Positions 1-8,004 of a stretch of DNA of 59,589 nt are shown piece by piece (the first letter of the stretch is position 1; the number at the start of each line of letters is the position of its first letter). The stretch is from Glaciecola sp034112105. Its GTDB lineage: Bacteria > Pseudomonadota > Gammaproteobacteria > Enterobacterales > Alteromonadaceae. The stretch is from positions 1-59,589 of the forward strand of contig JAWUVZ010000009.1 in the NCBI GenBank assembly GCA_034112105.1, read 5' to 3'. Under the pieces are notes generated by a model that was not told the origin of the DNA, ran no database searches, and saw only the letters and a list, made by a program, of their open reading frames with translations. A program made the translations under genes and the position numbers.

Positions 1-166
1 ATTAATTAAAAATATTTATAATAAAGTAAATTGTAACTCGTTTGTATACAACAACTCTTGTGTTTTTTTTACTTATGAAACGGTCAGAAATTAGTGTGAT
101 TGAAGTGGCAAACTAAACCCGAACACGTTTTTAGGTGGTAATATTCCCCTAAGAAAGAGGTGTTTA

Positions 167-474
167 ATGAAAAAACAACGTCGTAGTTTTAGTACTGAAT
201 TCAAACATGATGCTGCCAGTCTGATTTTGGATCAAGGATATAGTTTTACTGAAGCAAGCAGAGCCGTCGATGTGGATGAAAACACATTGCGCAACTGGGC
301 ACCGCAGTTGGGATCAGAAAGAGGCGGAGAAACGCCGCCCTCAAAGGCATTGACCGCTGAACAACGGCGTATTCAAGAGTTTGAGCTAGAGTGGATCGAT
401 TAGACCGGGAAAACACCATTTTAAAAAAGGCTACCGCTCTCTGGATGTCCGACGATCTGAAATATATTCGTTAG
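167..474 (+). pseudogene. IS3-family transposase OrfA, frameshifted
   Basis: The first frame (167-403) encodes an N-terminal helix-turn-helix typical of IS3 OrfA proteins, with the motif RRSFSTEFKHDAASLI and the segment AVDVDENTLRNW. It stops early at WID. From about 395 a different frame continues the expected leucine-zipper tail, reading DRLDRENTILKKATALWMSD and ending in IR-stop at 474. A single-base indel near 393-397 therefore broke the gene. The restored product would be about 100 residues, the normal OrfA length. A good ribosome-binding site (AGAAAGAGG) precedes ATG 167. In intact elements OrfA and OrfB are joined by programmed frameshifting to form the active transposase. Confidence 0.85.
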
Positions 475-1068
475 TAGATCGATTAAGGGAGCACGACACC
501 ACTGAATTAGTCTGTAGAGCGGCTAGATATCCCCAATACGCTCAATCGGAAGTTCGATGTTGATGCGCCCAACCAAGCGTGGTGCGGTGATATTACTTTT
601 ATTTGGACAGGCAGAAGTTGGAGTTATGCCGCAGTAGTAATTGACTTATTTAAGCGGCGTGTTGTTGGCTATTCAATGTCATCAAGGCCTGATGCAGATT
701 TAGCTATTAGAGCGTTAGATATGGCTTATGAGATTCGCGGCAGGCCAAAAGGAGTGATGTTCCATAGCGATCAAGGTTGCCAATATACCGCTCGCAAATT
801 TAGGCAACGGCTGTGGCGTTATCAAATAAAACAGAGCATGAGTCGTCGCGGTAATTGTTGGGACAATAGCCCAATGGAACGGGTTTTTAGAAGTTTAAAA
901 TCTGAATGGATACCTTCAACAGGACATGATTCAGAAGCAGAAGGAAAACGAGATATAAGTAAATTCCTCATGAATTATTATAACTGGGAAAGGCCACATC
1001 AATTTAATGAAGGCATATCACCAGCTAAAGCAGAAGAATTAGCTAAAAAGGTGTTCGGGTATACTTGA
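472..1068 (+). pseudogene. IS3-family transposase OrfB with internal deletion
   Basis: The 5' part encodes VDRLREHDTTELVCRA, the usual start of an IS3 OrfB. At about 517-522 it jumps, with a frame change, to LDIPNTLNRKFDVDAPNQ, which normally lies about 90 residues further on. The lost part is the HTH_21 linker region. The remaining rve integrase core is open to 1068 and keeps all three DDE residues: D in CGDITFIW, D in FHSDQGCQY and E in NSPMERVFRSLKSEW. The largest intact open frame with a start codon is 676-1068. Without the N-terminal half and with orfA frameshifted, the element cannot make a normal transposase, although an intact relative could act on its ends. Confidence 0.85.
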
Positions 1069-1266
1069 CCACAACAGGCAAACCTAATGCTGGTTGTGGG
1101 CACCAGCAAATGGGTCACATTGATATGCTTTACTAAGCTAAATTAATCTATGTGCCTATATAACTCGTACAACCGATGACCACATCGTTTGTTACATTCA
1201 AACCCCCTAAGTTACATATTTACGTGTCATTATGTACGTCTAAGCTAAAAAATAAGGAAATCCAAG

Positions 1267-1758
1267 GTGAAAAAATTACATTTAATAATTGCAAGCATAA
1301 CGCTTAGTCTTAGTTCAATGACCGTTAATGCGGCAAGTACTTTTGACGTAGAAGCGTTTAATAGAGCGTCAGAACTTGGCAACTCAGCGGCTCAGAGCAA
1401 GGATTATGATGAAGCCTTCGAGCATCTTGATGAAGCATCTAAACTTGGAAATAAGGTATCTCAATTTACACTTGCCTTGTTATACATGGAAGGCTTGGGG
1501 GTTGAGCAAGATTATGGGCAGGCATATGTTTGGTTAAATGTCGCATCAGAAGTTAACGAGAGTAGTTGGCGAGAGGTCAGGGACAAACTGGGTGGTGCTC
1601 TGTCCAAAGAACAACTTGTTGCTTTAGCACCAATGGTGGAAGAATATATACAAAAGTATGGCGCAAAAACTCAGGAAGTAAGCTGCTACAGAAGAGCAGC
1701 AATGGGCACTAATAGAAAAGTGATGCAATGCTCTAAATATCGCACACCAGGGCAGTAA
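1267..1758 (+). CDS. Exported Sel1-repeat protein
   Basis: 163 residues from a GTG start preceded by TAAGGAAA. The N-terminus (KKLHLIIASITLSLSSMTVNA) is a signal peptide with a probable cleavage site after VNA near residue 22, so the protein should be periplasmic. Residues about 45-95 form Sel1/TPR-like helical repeats, including SQFTLALLYMEGLGVEQDYG and AYVWLNVASEV. Sel1 repeats are protein-interaction scaffolds, and no catalytic function can be assigned. Two Cys residues in the C-terminal tail (VSCYRR, VMQCSKY) could form a disulfide. It stands alone between the IS remnant and the convergent alcohol dehydrogenase gene. Confidence 0.75.
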   Translation: MKKLHLIIASITLSLSSMTVNAASTFDVEAFNRASELGNSAAQSKDYDEAFEHLDEASKLGNKVSQFTLALLYMEGLGVEQDYGQAYVWLNVASEVNESSWREVRDKLGGALSKEQLVALAPMVEEYIQKYGAKTQEVSCYRRAAMGTNRKVMQCSKYRTPGQ

Positions 1759-1876
1759 GCGTTTTATAATTTCAGATATCGAGTATGTTGCATATGCATT
1801 TTTTACTTGATATCTGAAACCTTCAGCAGGATGGCAATCTACTTCTTTCGATCCTTGCCCCAAGCTAAAAAATTAA

Positions 1877-3034
1877 TTAAAGCGCAGTGACTAGTATTTG
1901 ACGGCTCACTTCAGGTGTAACAGCACTATGCTCACCTAATTTGGTCATTCCGTGGTTAACTAACTTCTCCATCAATAAATCAATATCTGCTTCACCTAAA
2001 TTAACGTGCGATAAACGTGTTGGAACTTGCATCTTCTCGAAAAATTGCTCAGTTAATTCAATTGCACGATTAATACGTGAATCTTCATCACCCTCTGTCA
2101 CATTCCAGATACGCTCAGCATACTGTAATAATTTGCCACGCTTTGCTTCTTTACATACTTTCATTACAGCAGGTAATACTATAGATAAAGTACGTGCGTG
2201 GTCTATGCCATGAGTACCTGTTAGCTCATGTCCAATCATGTGAGTGGTCCAGTCTTGTGGCACACCTGCTCCAATTAAGCCATTAAGCGCCATCGTCGCG
2301 GCCCACATAATATTGCCACGAACCTCTAAGTCTTTTGAGGTTTCAGGAGCTAGTGCTTTAGGTCCTTCCTCGATTAGAGTAAGCAATAATCCTTCAGCAA
2401 AACGGTCTTGTACCTTGGCATTTACACTGTAGGTTAGGTATTGCTCCATGGTGTGAACAAACGCATCCACAGCACCGTTGCCAATTTGACGGTCGGACAA
2501 TGACAGCGTCACCGCCGGATCAAGTATCGCAAAGATAGGACGAACTAGCGGGCTTTGGAATGGAAGTTTATTACCATTACGAGTTACGACCGCGCCCGTA
2601 TTCGATTCAGAACCCGTTGCTGGCAAGGTAAGTACGCAAGCGAGTGGTAATGCTCTTTTAATACGTGCTTGCTTGGCAACTATATCCCAAGGATCTTGAC
2701 CTTCGAATAACGCCGCACCGGCAATAAATTTAGAACCATCAACGACCGATCCACCGCCGACGGCTAGAATAAAGTCGATATCTTTCTCTTTAATTATATC
2801 TTGTGCCTTCATCAACGTATCGTAACTTGGGTTTGGCTCGATGCCAGAGAATTCAAACCAAGTATGATTTGCTAATGCTGCTGTAACTTGGTCATAAACG
2901 CCGTTGCTTTTGATTGAACCGCCGCCGTAAGTCACTAGCACTTTTGCATCGCTTGGGATCTGCTTGCTTATTGACGCTATTTGACCCTCACCAAATTGGA
3001 TTTTAGTCGTGTTTTGAAAACTAAAATTTAACAT
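1877..3034 (-). CDS. yqhD: Iron-containing alcohol dehydrogenase / aldehyde reductase, YqhD-like
   Basis: 385 residues, close to the 387 of E. coli YqhD, and colinear with it from LNFSFQNTTKIQFGEGQI onward. The family reduces short-chain and reactive aldehydes to alcohols with NADPH. Visible features are the nucleotide-binding GGGSVVDGSKF near residues 93-103 and metal-ligand segments GAVDAFVHTMEQY, GHELTGTHGIDHARTLS, which supply the usual Asp and three His. It lies 31 bp downstream of the DJ-1/PfpI gene on the same strand, so the two are probably cotranscribed. Both are divergent from a LysR regulator. The context suggests aldehyde (methylglyoxal-like) detoxification; the true substrate is unknown. 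Confidence 0.9.
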   Translation of the reverse strand: MLNFSFQNTTKIQFGEGQIASISKQIPSDAKVLVTYGGGSIKSNGVYDQVTAALANHTWFEFSGIEPNPSYDTLMKAQDIIKEKDIDFILAVGGGSVVDGSKFIAGAALFEGQDPWDIVAKQARIKRALPLACVLTLPATGSESNTGAVVTRNGNKLPFQSPLVRPIFAILDPAVTLSLSDRQIGNGAVDAFVHTMEQYLTYSVNAKVQDRFAEGLLLTLIEEGPKALAPETSKDLEVRGNIMWAATMALNGLIGAGVPQDWTTHMIGHELTGTHGIDHARTLSIVLPAVMKVCKEAKRGKLLQYAERIWNVTEGDEDSRINRAIELTEQFFEKMQVPTRLSHVNLGEADIDLLMEKLVNHGMTKLGEHSAVTPEVSRQILVTAL

Positions 3035-3065
3035 TAATATTTTTCCTTATTATTCTTTAAAAAAA

Positions 3066-3779
3066 TTAAGCGATTGTAACCTTAGCTAGTACTGCTAGTA
3101 ATTTTTCTGCCGCTAGTTCCGAGCTTTGGGGGTTTTGACCTGTTATTACTAAGCCATCTTGAACCGCAAATACATGCCAATCCGCAACTTTTTGATATTT
3201 ACCACCGCGCTTAATTAATTCATCTTCTAGCAAAAAAGGTACAACGTCGGTTAGTTGCACTGCATCTTCTTCACTATTCGTAAAACCGGTTACCGCTTTG
3301 TCTTTAACAACATATTCGCCAGAAGCATCCTTGACATTTAAAAATGCGGCTGTTGCATGACACACTGCCCCAATTGGTTTGTTGGCAGCTAAGAAACTTT
3401 CAATTAATGAAATGGAAACTGCGTTGTCAGTAAGGTCCCATAATGGTCCATGACCACCAGGGTAGAAAACCGCATCATAGTCAGACGCCTTAACATCAGC
3501 TAACTTAGCTGTATTAGCTACTAATTTGTGCACTTCGCTATCAGCGTCATAGCGTTTAGTTGATGGCGTTTGAAAATCTTCTGATTCACTCTTCGGATCT
3601 ATAGGTGGTTGGCCACCTGCTGGAGAAACTATACTCACTTTTAGGCCTGCATCGATAAAGGCATAATAAGGTGCTGCAAATTCTTCTATCCAGAACCCTG
3701 TTTTTTCGCCGGTATTGCCTAACTCGGCATGCGACGTTAATACCATTAATATGTGCTTAGCTGTTTGTTGTGTATTCAT
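3066..3779 (-). CDS. DJ-1/PfpI family protein (type 1 glutamine amidotransferase-like)
   Basis: About 237 residues. I prefer ATG 3779 (MNTQQTAKHILMVLTS) to the upstream GTG at 3791, because AGAAAAA sits just upstream as a weak ribosome-binding site. The nucleophile elbow AVCHATAAF places the conserved Cys. Upstream are the acidic strand and the loop YPGGHGPLWDL. The Hsp31/YajL/DJ-1 superfamily includes glyoxalase III, chaperone and deglycase-like activities. Pairing with a YqhD-type aldehyde reductase and a divergent LysR regulator favours a role in reactive carbonyl handling. A chaperone role cannot be excluded from sequence. Confidence 0.88.
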   Translation of the reverse strand: MNTQQTAKHILMVLTSHAELGNTGEKTGFWIEEFAAPYYAFIDAGLKVSIVSPAGGQPPIDPKSESEDFQTPSTKRYDADSEVHKLVANTAKLADVKASDYDAVFYPGGHGPLWDLTDNAVSISLIESFLAANKPIGAVCHATAAFLNVKDASGEYVVKDKAVTGFTNSEEDAVQLTDVVPFLLEDELIKRGGKYQKVADWHVFAVQDGLVITGQNPQSSELAAEKLLAVLAKVTIA

Positions 3780-3858
3780 TATTTTTCTCACATCTGTTTT
3801 AATCTGTCGCTAGTGTAGATCTTAATATGATTTCTAACAATACCAATAAAATAGATAA

Positions 3859-3883
3859 CATTGTTCCAAAAATTAATACAATG
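3859..3883. promoter_or_regulatory. Candidate LysR-type binding site
   Basis: Inverted repeat CATTGT - 13 bp - ACAATG in the 107-bp divergent region between the DJ-1/yqhD operon and the LysR gene, ending 15 bp before the LysR start codon. The interrupted dyad with an AT-rich centre matches the general T-N11-A style of LysR sites. That the adjacent regulator binds it is inference. Confidence 0.45.
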
Positions 3884-3898
3884 AAGGTATGATAGCGT

Positions 3899-4831
3899 AT
3901 GAATGTATATTTTGAACAACTTAAAAGCATGGTGGTCTTTGCGCAGGTCGTTGAACAAGGCAATCTAACCGCTGGGGCGAAGCATATTGGCTTATCTCGA
4001 GCCGTGGTTAGTTATCACATTAAAAAGTTGGAATCTGAGCTTGGGGTTAAACTACTTAACCGCACTACGCGGTCAATTGCATTAACCGAAGCTGGGGCTG
4101 AGTATTATCAGTCTTGTCGAATTATCGCCGAACGAGCCATCACTGCTAACCAGCAGATAGAGAACCTTAAAAACGAACCCGAGGGCTTATTGAAGATTAC
4201 CTGCCCCGTCAACGTGGGCATGCAGATGGTGGTGCCTGCACTGAATCACTTTCGCAGCTTATATCCAAAAATTGACCTCGATGTGATGCTGACCGACGAG
4301 GTGGTTAATATCATGCAAGAAGGTATCGATCTCGCCATTAGAGGCGCGCCACTTCCTGATTCTGGTTTACAAGCAAGCAAGCTTTCTACCTTAGCTACCT
4401 GCTTATGCGGAGCCCCAGATTATTTCAAAAAGCGAGGTCGCCCGGCAGATCCTACCGACTTAGAGCAACACGAATGGGTTGTGTATAAAATGACCTCTGG
4501 AGTCGTCGAACTAACCAAGGGCGGGCAATCATATAGTGTTGTAGTCAAAGGTGGTATCACGACTAATAATGCTGCTGCACGTACGGCTTTTCTTGAGGGA
4601 GGTCATGGCTTAGGAAGAATTCCGGTATATGACGCATGGCCTAAAATTCAAGCAGGCACTTTGGAATCCGTATTAGATGATTACCAACTAAAAAACATCG
4701 ATATATATGGGGTATTTCCACCCGGCAGTGCTGCTTCAAAAAAATTAAGACTGCTACTTGATTATTTAAAAGAATATTTCTTTAAAATTGATCGCCAAAC
4801 CCAAAACGCGATGCCGAACATAAGGCGCTAA
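3899..4831 (+). CDS. LysR family transcriptional regulator
   Basis: 310 residues, a usual LysR length. An N-terminal winged helix-turn-helix at about 9-68 contains LTAGAKHIGLSRAVVSYHIK and LLNRTTRSIALTEAG. A periplasmic-binding-like effector domain follows from about residue 95 to 295. The pattern with the PALNHFRSLYPKIDLDVML strand and a DLAIRGAPL motif resembles the CrgA/DsdC-like group often found beside oxidoreductases. It is transcribed divergently from the DJ-1/yqhD pair, so it probably regulates them and itself. The effector may be an aldehyde or quinone-type compound; this is inferred from neighbours only. Confidence 0.9.
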   Translation: MNVYFEQLKSMVVFAQVVEQGNLTAGAKHIGLSRAVVSYHIKKLESELGVKLLNRTTRSIALTEAGAEYYQSCRIIAERAITANQQIENLKNEPEGLLKITCPVNVGMQMVVPALNHFRSLYPKIDLDVMLTDEVVNIMQEGIDLAIRGAPLPDSGLQASKLSTLATCLCGAPDYFKKRGRPADPTDLEQHEWVVYKMTSGVVELTKGGQSYSVVVKGGITTNNAAARTAFLEGGHGLGRIPVYDAWPKIQAGTLESVLDDYQLKNIDIYGVFPPGSAASKKLRLLLDYLKEYFFKIDRQTQNAMPNIRR

Positions 4832-4842
4832 GTACGCTAAGG

Positions 4843-5277
4843 CTAATCGGATAAATCCTTTACTACTAAATCGAGTAATTGCATCAGTTGCTGTGTTTGT
4901 TCGTTGTTGATGTTATCAAACTGGCAGCTTATTTTATCAGGAATATTAACCGCTTTTAACTTTAAGGATTGCCCCTGTTGCGTTAGCTGCACAAAGCGTT
5001 GGCGCTTATCTTGGTCGTCCTTTATTATTTCAAGCAACGATTTGTCAGCCATTTTCTTTAAAATTTGTGTCATGGCACCGCCATCAATCGCGGTTCTCTG
5101 GACAAGCTCTGCAATAGTTAAGTCGTCTTGTTCCCACAACGCCATCATTACAACATATTGTGGATAGGTTATATTGAGTTCACTCAGTGGCTCACGATAA
5201 GCACGCACAATGCTGTTGGACGCCATATACAATCGGTGGCAAAGCTGATTTTTGAGTTTTAGTTGATCAAATTGCAT
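4843..5277 (-). CDS. ohrR: MarR family repressor, OhrR-like
   Basis: 144 residues with the MarR winged-helix core: LSELNITYPQYVVMMALWEQ, then the DNA-binding segment LTIAELVQRTAIDGGAMTQI and the wing with KDDQDKRQRFVQLT. A Cys at about residue 13 (LKNQLCHRLYMAS) sits where OhrR proteins carry their peroxide-sensing Cys. It is divergent from ohr across 117 bp that contain two perfect palindromes. The OhrR/Ohr pair is a known organic-hydroperoxide-responsive circuit in which oxidation of the Cys releases the operator. The assignment is strong from context plus the Cys. Confidence 0.88.
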   Translation of the reverse strand: MQFDQLKLKNQLCHRLYMASNSIVRAYREPLSELNITYPQYVVMMALWEQDDLTIAELVQRTAIDGGAMTQILKKMADKSLLEIIKDDQDKRQRFVQLTQQGQSLKLKAVNIPDKISCQFDNINNEQTQQLMQLLDLVVKDLSD

Positions 5278-5307
5278 GAGTTACTCCTTATTATTTAGAT
5301 ATATTAA

Positions 5308-5319
5308 TTTGCATGCAAA
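5308..5319. promoter_or_regulatory. Palindromic operator candidate 1 (OhrR)
   Basis: Perfect 12-bp palindrome TTTGCATGCAAA, 31 bp upstream of the ohrR start. The same core recurs at 5351-5366. A site this close to the repressor gene suggests autoregulation. Confidence 0.7.
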
Positions 5320-5350
5320 GTATTTGCAATCAGTATTTTTTTACGCTAGT

Positions 5351-5366
5351 ATTTTGCATGCAAAAT
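5351..5366. promoter_or_regulatory. Palindromic operator candidate 2 (OhrR)
   Basis: Perfect 16-bp palindrome ATTTTGCATGCAAAAT, 28 bp upstream of the ohr ATG. Its centre lies 45 bp (about four helical turns) from that of the 5308-5319 copy. It is placed to overlap an ohr promoter or its start point. Confidence 0.75.
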
Positions 5367-5394
5367 AATTTTAATCACGACTTTGGAGTTTTCT

Positions 5395-5823
5395 ATGAAT
5401 ATATTACAAAACGTAGCATACACAGCAAAAGCAACAGCAACTGGTGGCCGTGAAGGTTCAGCAAAATCTGACGATGGTCGTTTGGACGTTAAATTATCTA
5501 CGCCTAAAGGTTTGGGTGGTGACGACGGTGAAGGTACTAATCCTGAGCAATTATTTGCAGCGGGCTATGCGGCTTGCTTTATTGGCGCCTTAAAATTTGT
5601 TGCTGGCCAAGATAAAATTAGTTTACCAAGCGATACACACATTAACTCAGAAGTGTCTATTGGTGCTATCGAAGGTGGTTTTGCTATTTCGGTTAAGCTC
5701 GCAGTGTCACTAGGTAATATGGACAAAGCACAAGCACAGGTAATGGTAGATAAAGCTCACCAAGTATGCCCATACTCAAACGCGACTCGTGGCAACATTG
5801 AAGTGGTACTTTCGGTAATTTAA
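5395..5823 (+). CDS. ohr: Organic hydroperoxide resistance protein Ohr
   Basis: 142 residues from ATG 5395, chosen because TTTGGAG precedes it at good spacing; a TTG 12 bp upstream is less likely. The OsmC/Ohr fold is shown by EGTNPEQLFAAGYAACFIGAL, carrying the peroxidatic Cys, and HQVCPYSNATRGNIEV, carrying the resolving Cys. Ohr reduces organic and fatty-acid hydroperoxides, normally using lipoylated proteins as reductant. The final strand (IEVVLSVI) and total length match Ohr rather than the OsmC subgroup. It is divergent from the MarR-family gene and convergent with topB. Confidence 0.93.
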   Translation: MNILQNVAYTAKATATGGREGSAKSDDGRLDVKLSTPKGLGGDDGEGTNPEQLFAAGYAACFIGALKFVAGQDKISLPSDTHINSEVSIGAIEGGFAISVKLAVSLGNMDKAQAQVMVDKAHQVCPYSNATRGNIEVVLSVI

Positions 5824-5896
5824 TCCGCTACAGTATATTGTTATAATAAAAGCACGTATTTTCGCTACAGAGTGCGTGTTTTCAATGTTGTGGTCT

Positions 5897-7801
5897 TTAC
5901 GATTTCTTCTTAAAAAAACGTTTCTTGCGTGCTGGGCTTGCGCTCTTCAAGCCCGCAAACTGAGTTGTATCTAACTGTTGACTGTTGCTAATCAAATGCC
6001 TGATAGAATCCGTCAAAGGGTGCATAAATGCATCGTAACGTAGCTGCCTGTGGGCGATTTTATCTAAGTTTGCTTCCCAGATTGCAGTCATGTCGGGATG
6101 CGTAGTTTCGCTTGGTAACGCGTTAATAAGGGCTTTACCAGTGGGTGTTGCATGGACTTCTTTGCCTACTTTTTGCATAAACTGGCGTTTAAACAATAAA
6201 TCAATAATTGATGCGCGCGTGGCCTCAGTGCCCAGTCCGTCTGTCTCTTTTAATATTTTTTTGATTTTACTGTCTTCCACATAGCGAGATATACCGGTCA
6301 TGGCGGCAAGCAAAGTGGCTTCAGTAAAGTGCTTAGGCGGCGATGTTTGTTTTTCTAGTAGTTGCGAGTCGATGCACTCTACAGACTCGCCTTTACTTAA
6401 GTTTGGTAATACGTTTTCGGCCTTGTTGTTAGTTTTTTCATTTCTAGTCAGCGCCAACCATCCCTGGTCTTGAGTTGCTTTACCTTTGGCAATAAATTCA
6501 CCCCCGCCAATATCAACCTTCGCCACTTGTTCTTGATATTTGTGTGGCCCATAAAACTGCATCAAATATTGGGTAGCAATAAGTTGATAAATTTTTGCTT
6601 CATCAGCCGTTAAGCTTGCTAATGTCTTTGCGCGGTTAGTTGGAATAATGGCGTGATGAGCATCGACTTTGCTGTCATCCCATGCTTTAGATTTTAACTT
6701 AGGATTGGCATTGTCTACGGCAGTTGTCAAACCTGGCACATTGGACTTAATAACGCTTAATATTTTGGAGGCTTGAGCAAACTGTTCCTTAGGTAAATAA
6801 CGCGAGTCGGATCGGGGATAAGTAATTAGTTGATGCTTTTCATATAACGACTGACATACATCTAACACCATCTTAGGCGATAGGTTAAAACGCTTAGACG
6901 CATCAATTTGCAATATTGATAAGCTATAAGGCAATGGTGGGGGGCTTTGTTTGCTGTGTACTTTGTAATCGATGAGGGAGGCATTCTGACCTTGGGTTTT
7001 ATTTACCACCGTTTGCGCTAATTTGCGCGAAAGCACGCGACCCTCGTCGTCTTGATAGGGCTCACAAGCGCTGCTTGGTTGCCATTTTGCCGTAAATGAA
7101 ACGTTGTTTGCCGTCTCTAAAGTTACGATAACTTCAAAAAAGGGCTTGGACACAAAATGGGCAATGTCTTGATCACGCCTTACAACTAAACCCAAAACCG
7201 GCGTTTGCACACGCCCCACGGAAAGTACGCCACTATAGCCGCCGCGTTGCCCCAGCAAAGTGTAAGCACGGGTTAAATTTAATCCATACAACCAATCGGC
7301 CCGAGAACGAGCTAGGGCTGAAATAGATAAGCCTAAAAACTCACGGTTAGCACGCATATTTTGTAAGGCTTTTTTAACGGCACTTGTGTTTAAGTCATTG
7401 ATCAATAAACGTCCAGCGTTTTTAATAATCGACGCCTTTACCCCACAATAGGTAATGACTTCATCGACAAGTAACTGACCTTCGCGATCAGGATCGCCTG
7501 CATTCACTATATGTGTCGCTGTTTTTAGCAAACGCTTTACCACGGTGAGTTGCTTTTGCGTGGTCTTTTTGGGTACGAGTTGCCATTTTTCAGGCACAAT
7601 CGGCAGATGTTGCAGCGACCACTTGGCATAGGCTGCATCATATTTATCTGGTTCAGCCTGTTCTAATAGATGACCTATACACCACGTTACACAATCGCCA
7701 TTATCTAGTTCGATATAGCCATCGCGTTTTTGTTGTCGGCCTTCAAATCCGGTAGCGATTGCACGACCTAAACTTGGTTTCTCAGCGATATAAACAATCA
7801 T
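5897..7801 (-). CDS. topB: DNA topoisomerase III
   Basis: 634 residues from the ATG at 7801, where the conserved start MIVYIAEKPSLGRAIA begins; the open frame extends 16 codons upstream without family similarity. This is a type IA topoisomerase that relaxes and decatenates DNA through a 5'-phosphotyrosine intermediate. The toprim motif NAGDPDREGQLLVDE and the catalytic Tyr in LITYPRSDSRYLP are present. With this start the Tyr is residue 328, as in E. coli TopB, and the length is near 653. The decatenation-loop region and a basic C-terminal tail (SPARKKRFFKKKS) are present. There is no clear strong ribosome-binding site. It is monocistronic and convergent with ohr. Confidence 0.95.
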   Translation of the reverse strand: MIVYIAEKPSLGRAIATGFEGRQQKRDGYIELDNGDCVTWCIGHLLEQAEPDKYDAAYAKWSLQHLPIVPEKWQLVPKKTTQKQLTVVKRLLKTATHIVNAGDPDREGQLLVDEVITYCGVKASIIKNAGRLLINDLNTSAVKKALQNMRANREFLGLSISALARSRADWLYGLNLTRAYTLLGQRGGYSGVLSVGRVQTPVLGLVVRRDQDIAHFVSKPFFEVIVTLETANNVSFTAKWQPSSACEPYQDDEGRVLSRKLAQTVVNKTQGQNASLIDYKVHSKQSPPPLPYSLSILQIDASKRFNLSPKMVLDVCQSLYEKHQLITYPRSDSRYLPKEQFAQASKILSVIKSNVPGLTTAVDNANPKLKSKAWDDSKVDAHHAIIPTNRAKTLASLTADEAKIYQLIATQYLMQFYGPHKYQEQVAKVDIGGGEFIAKGKATQDQGWLALTRNEKTNNKAENVLPNLSKGESVECIDSQLLEKQTSPPKHFTEATLLAAMTGISRYVEDSKIKKILKETDGLGTEATRASIIDLLFKRQFMQKVGKEVHATPTGKALINALPSETTHPDMTAIWEANLDKIAHRQLRYDAFMHPLTDSIRHLISNSQQLDTTQFAGLKSASPARKKRFFKKKS

Positions 7802-8004
7802 AGAAAAATAACTGAATGAAAAAAAGTATTCTAGCAAGCTTTGGCACATAAAGTTAGCGTACTAAAGGGCAAGAATACTTAACCTTATATGCTTGTATGA
7901 AGTTACCTCCTGCTGTTTGGTAAACCTGAAGTGGTCAAGTTATTTTGGCCACCGGTTTGTAGTATTTCCAATACCGATAATTCCATCCAGGATATGTGCA
8001 TATT

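Larger units (their letters stand above)
106..1071 (+). mobile_element. Decayed IS3-family insertion sequence
   Basis: About 966 bp bounded by imperfect inverted repeats. The left end (106-135) and the reverse complement of the right end (1042-1071) share the core CCCGAACAC followed by TTTTTAG, with several mismatches outside it. Inside are an OrfA remnant and the catalytic half of OrfB. Intact members of this type are usually about 1.2-1.3 kb, which fits the roughly 270-bp internal deletion inferred in orfB. I see no clear target-site duplication: the flanks are TGAAG on the left and CAACA on the right. The element is almost certainly non-autonomous now. The exact ends are estimates. Confidence 0.85.

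Noticed and set aside
1..105. Possible gene or promoter before the IS remnant
   Set aside because: AT-rich with no open frame, and too short to interpret at the window edge.
1069..1099. CCACAAC...GTTGTGG inverted repeat at the right IS end
   Set aside because: Only 7-bp arms with a 17-nt loop and no T-run; not convincing as a terminator or attachment site.
1624..1863. Minus-strand open frame overlapping the Sel1 gene end
   Set aside because: Antisense shadow of the Sel1 gene with no motif.
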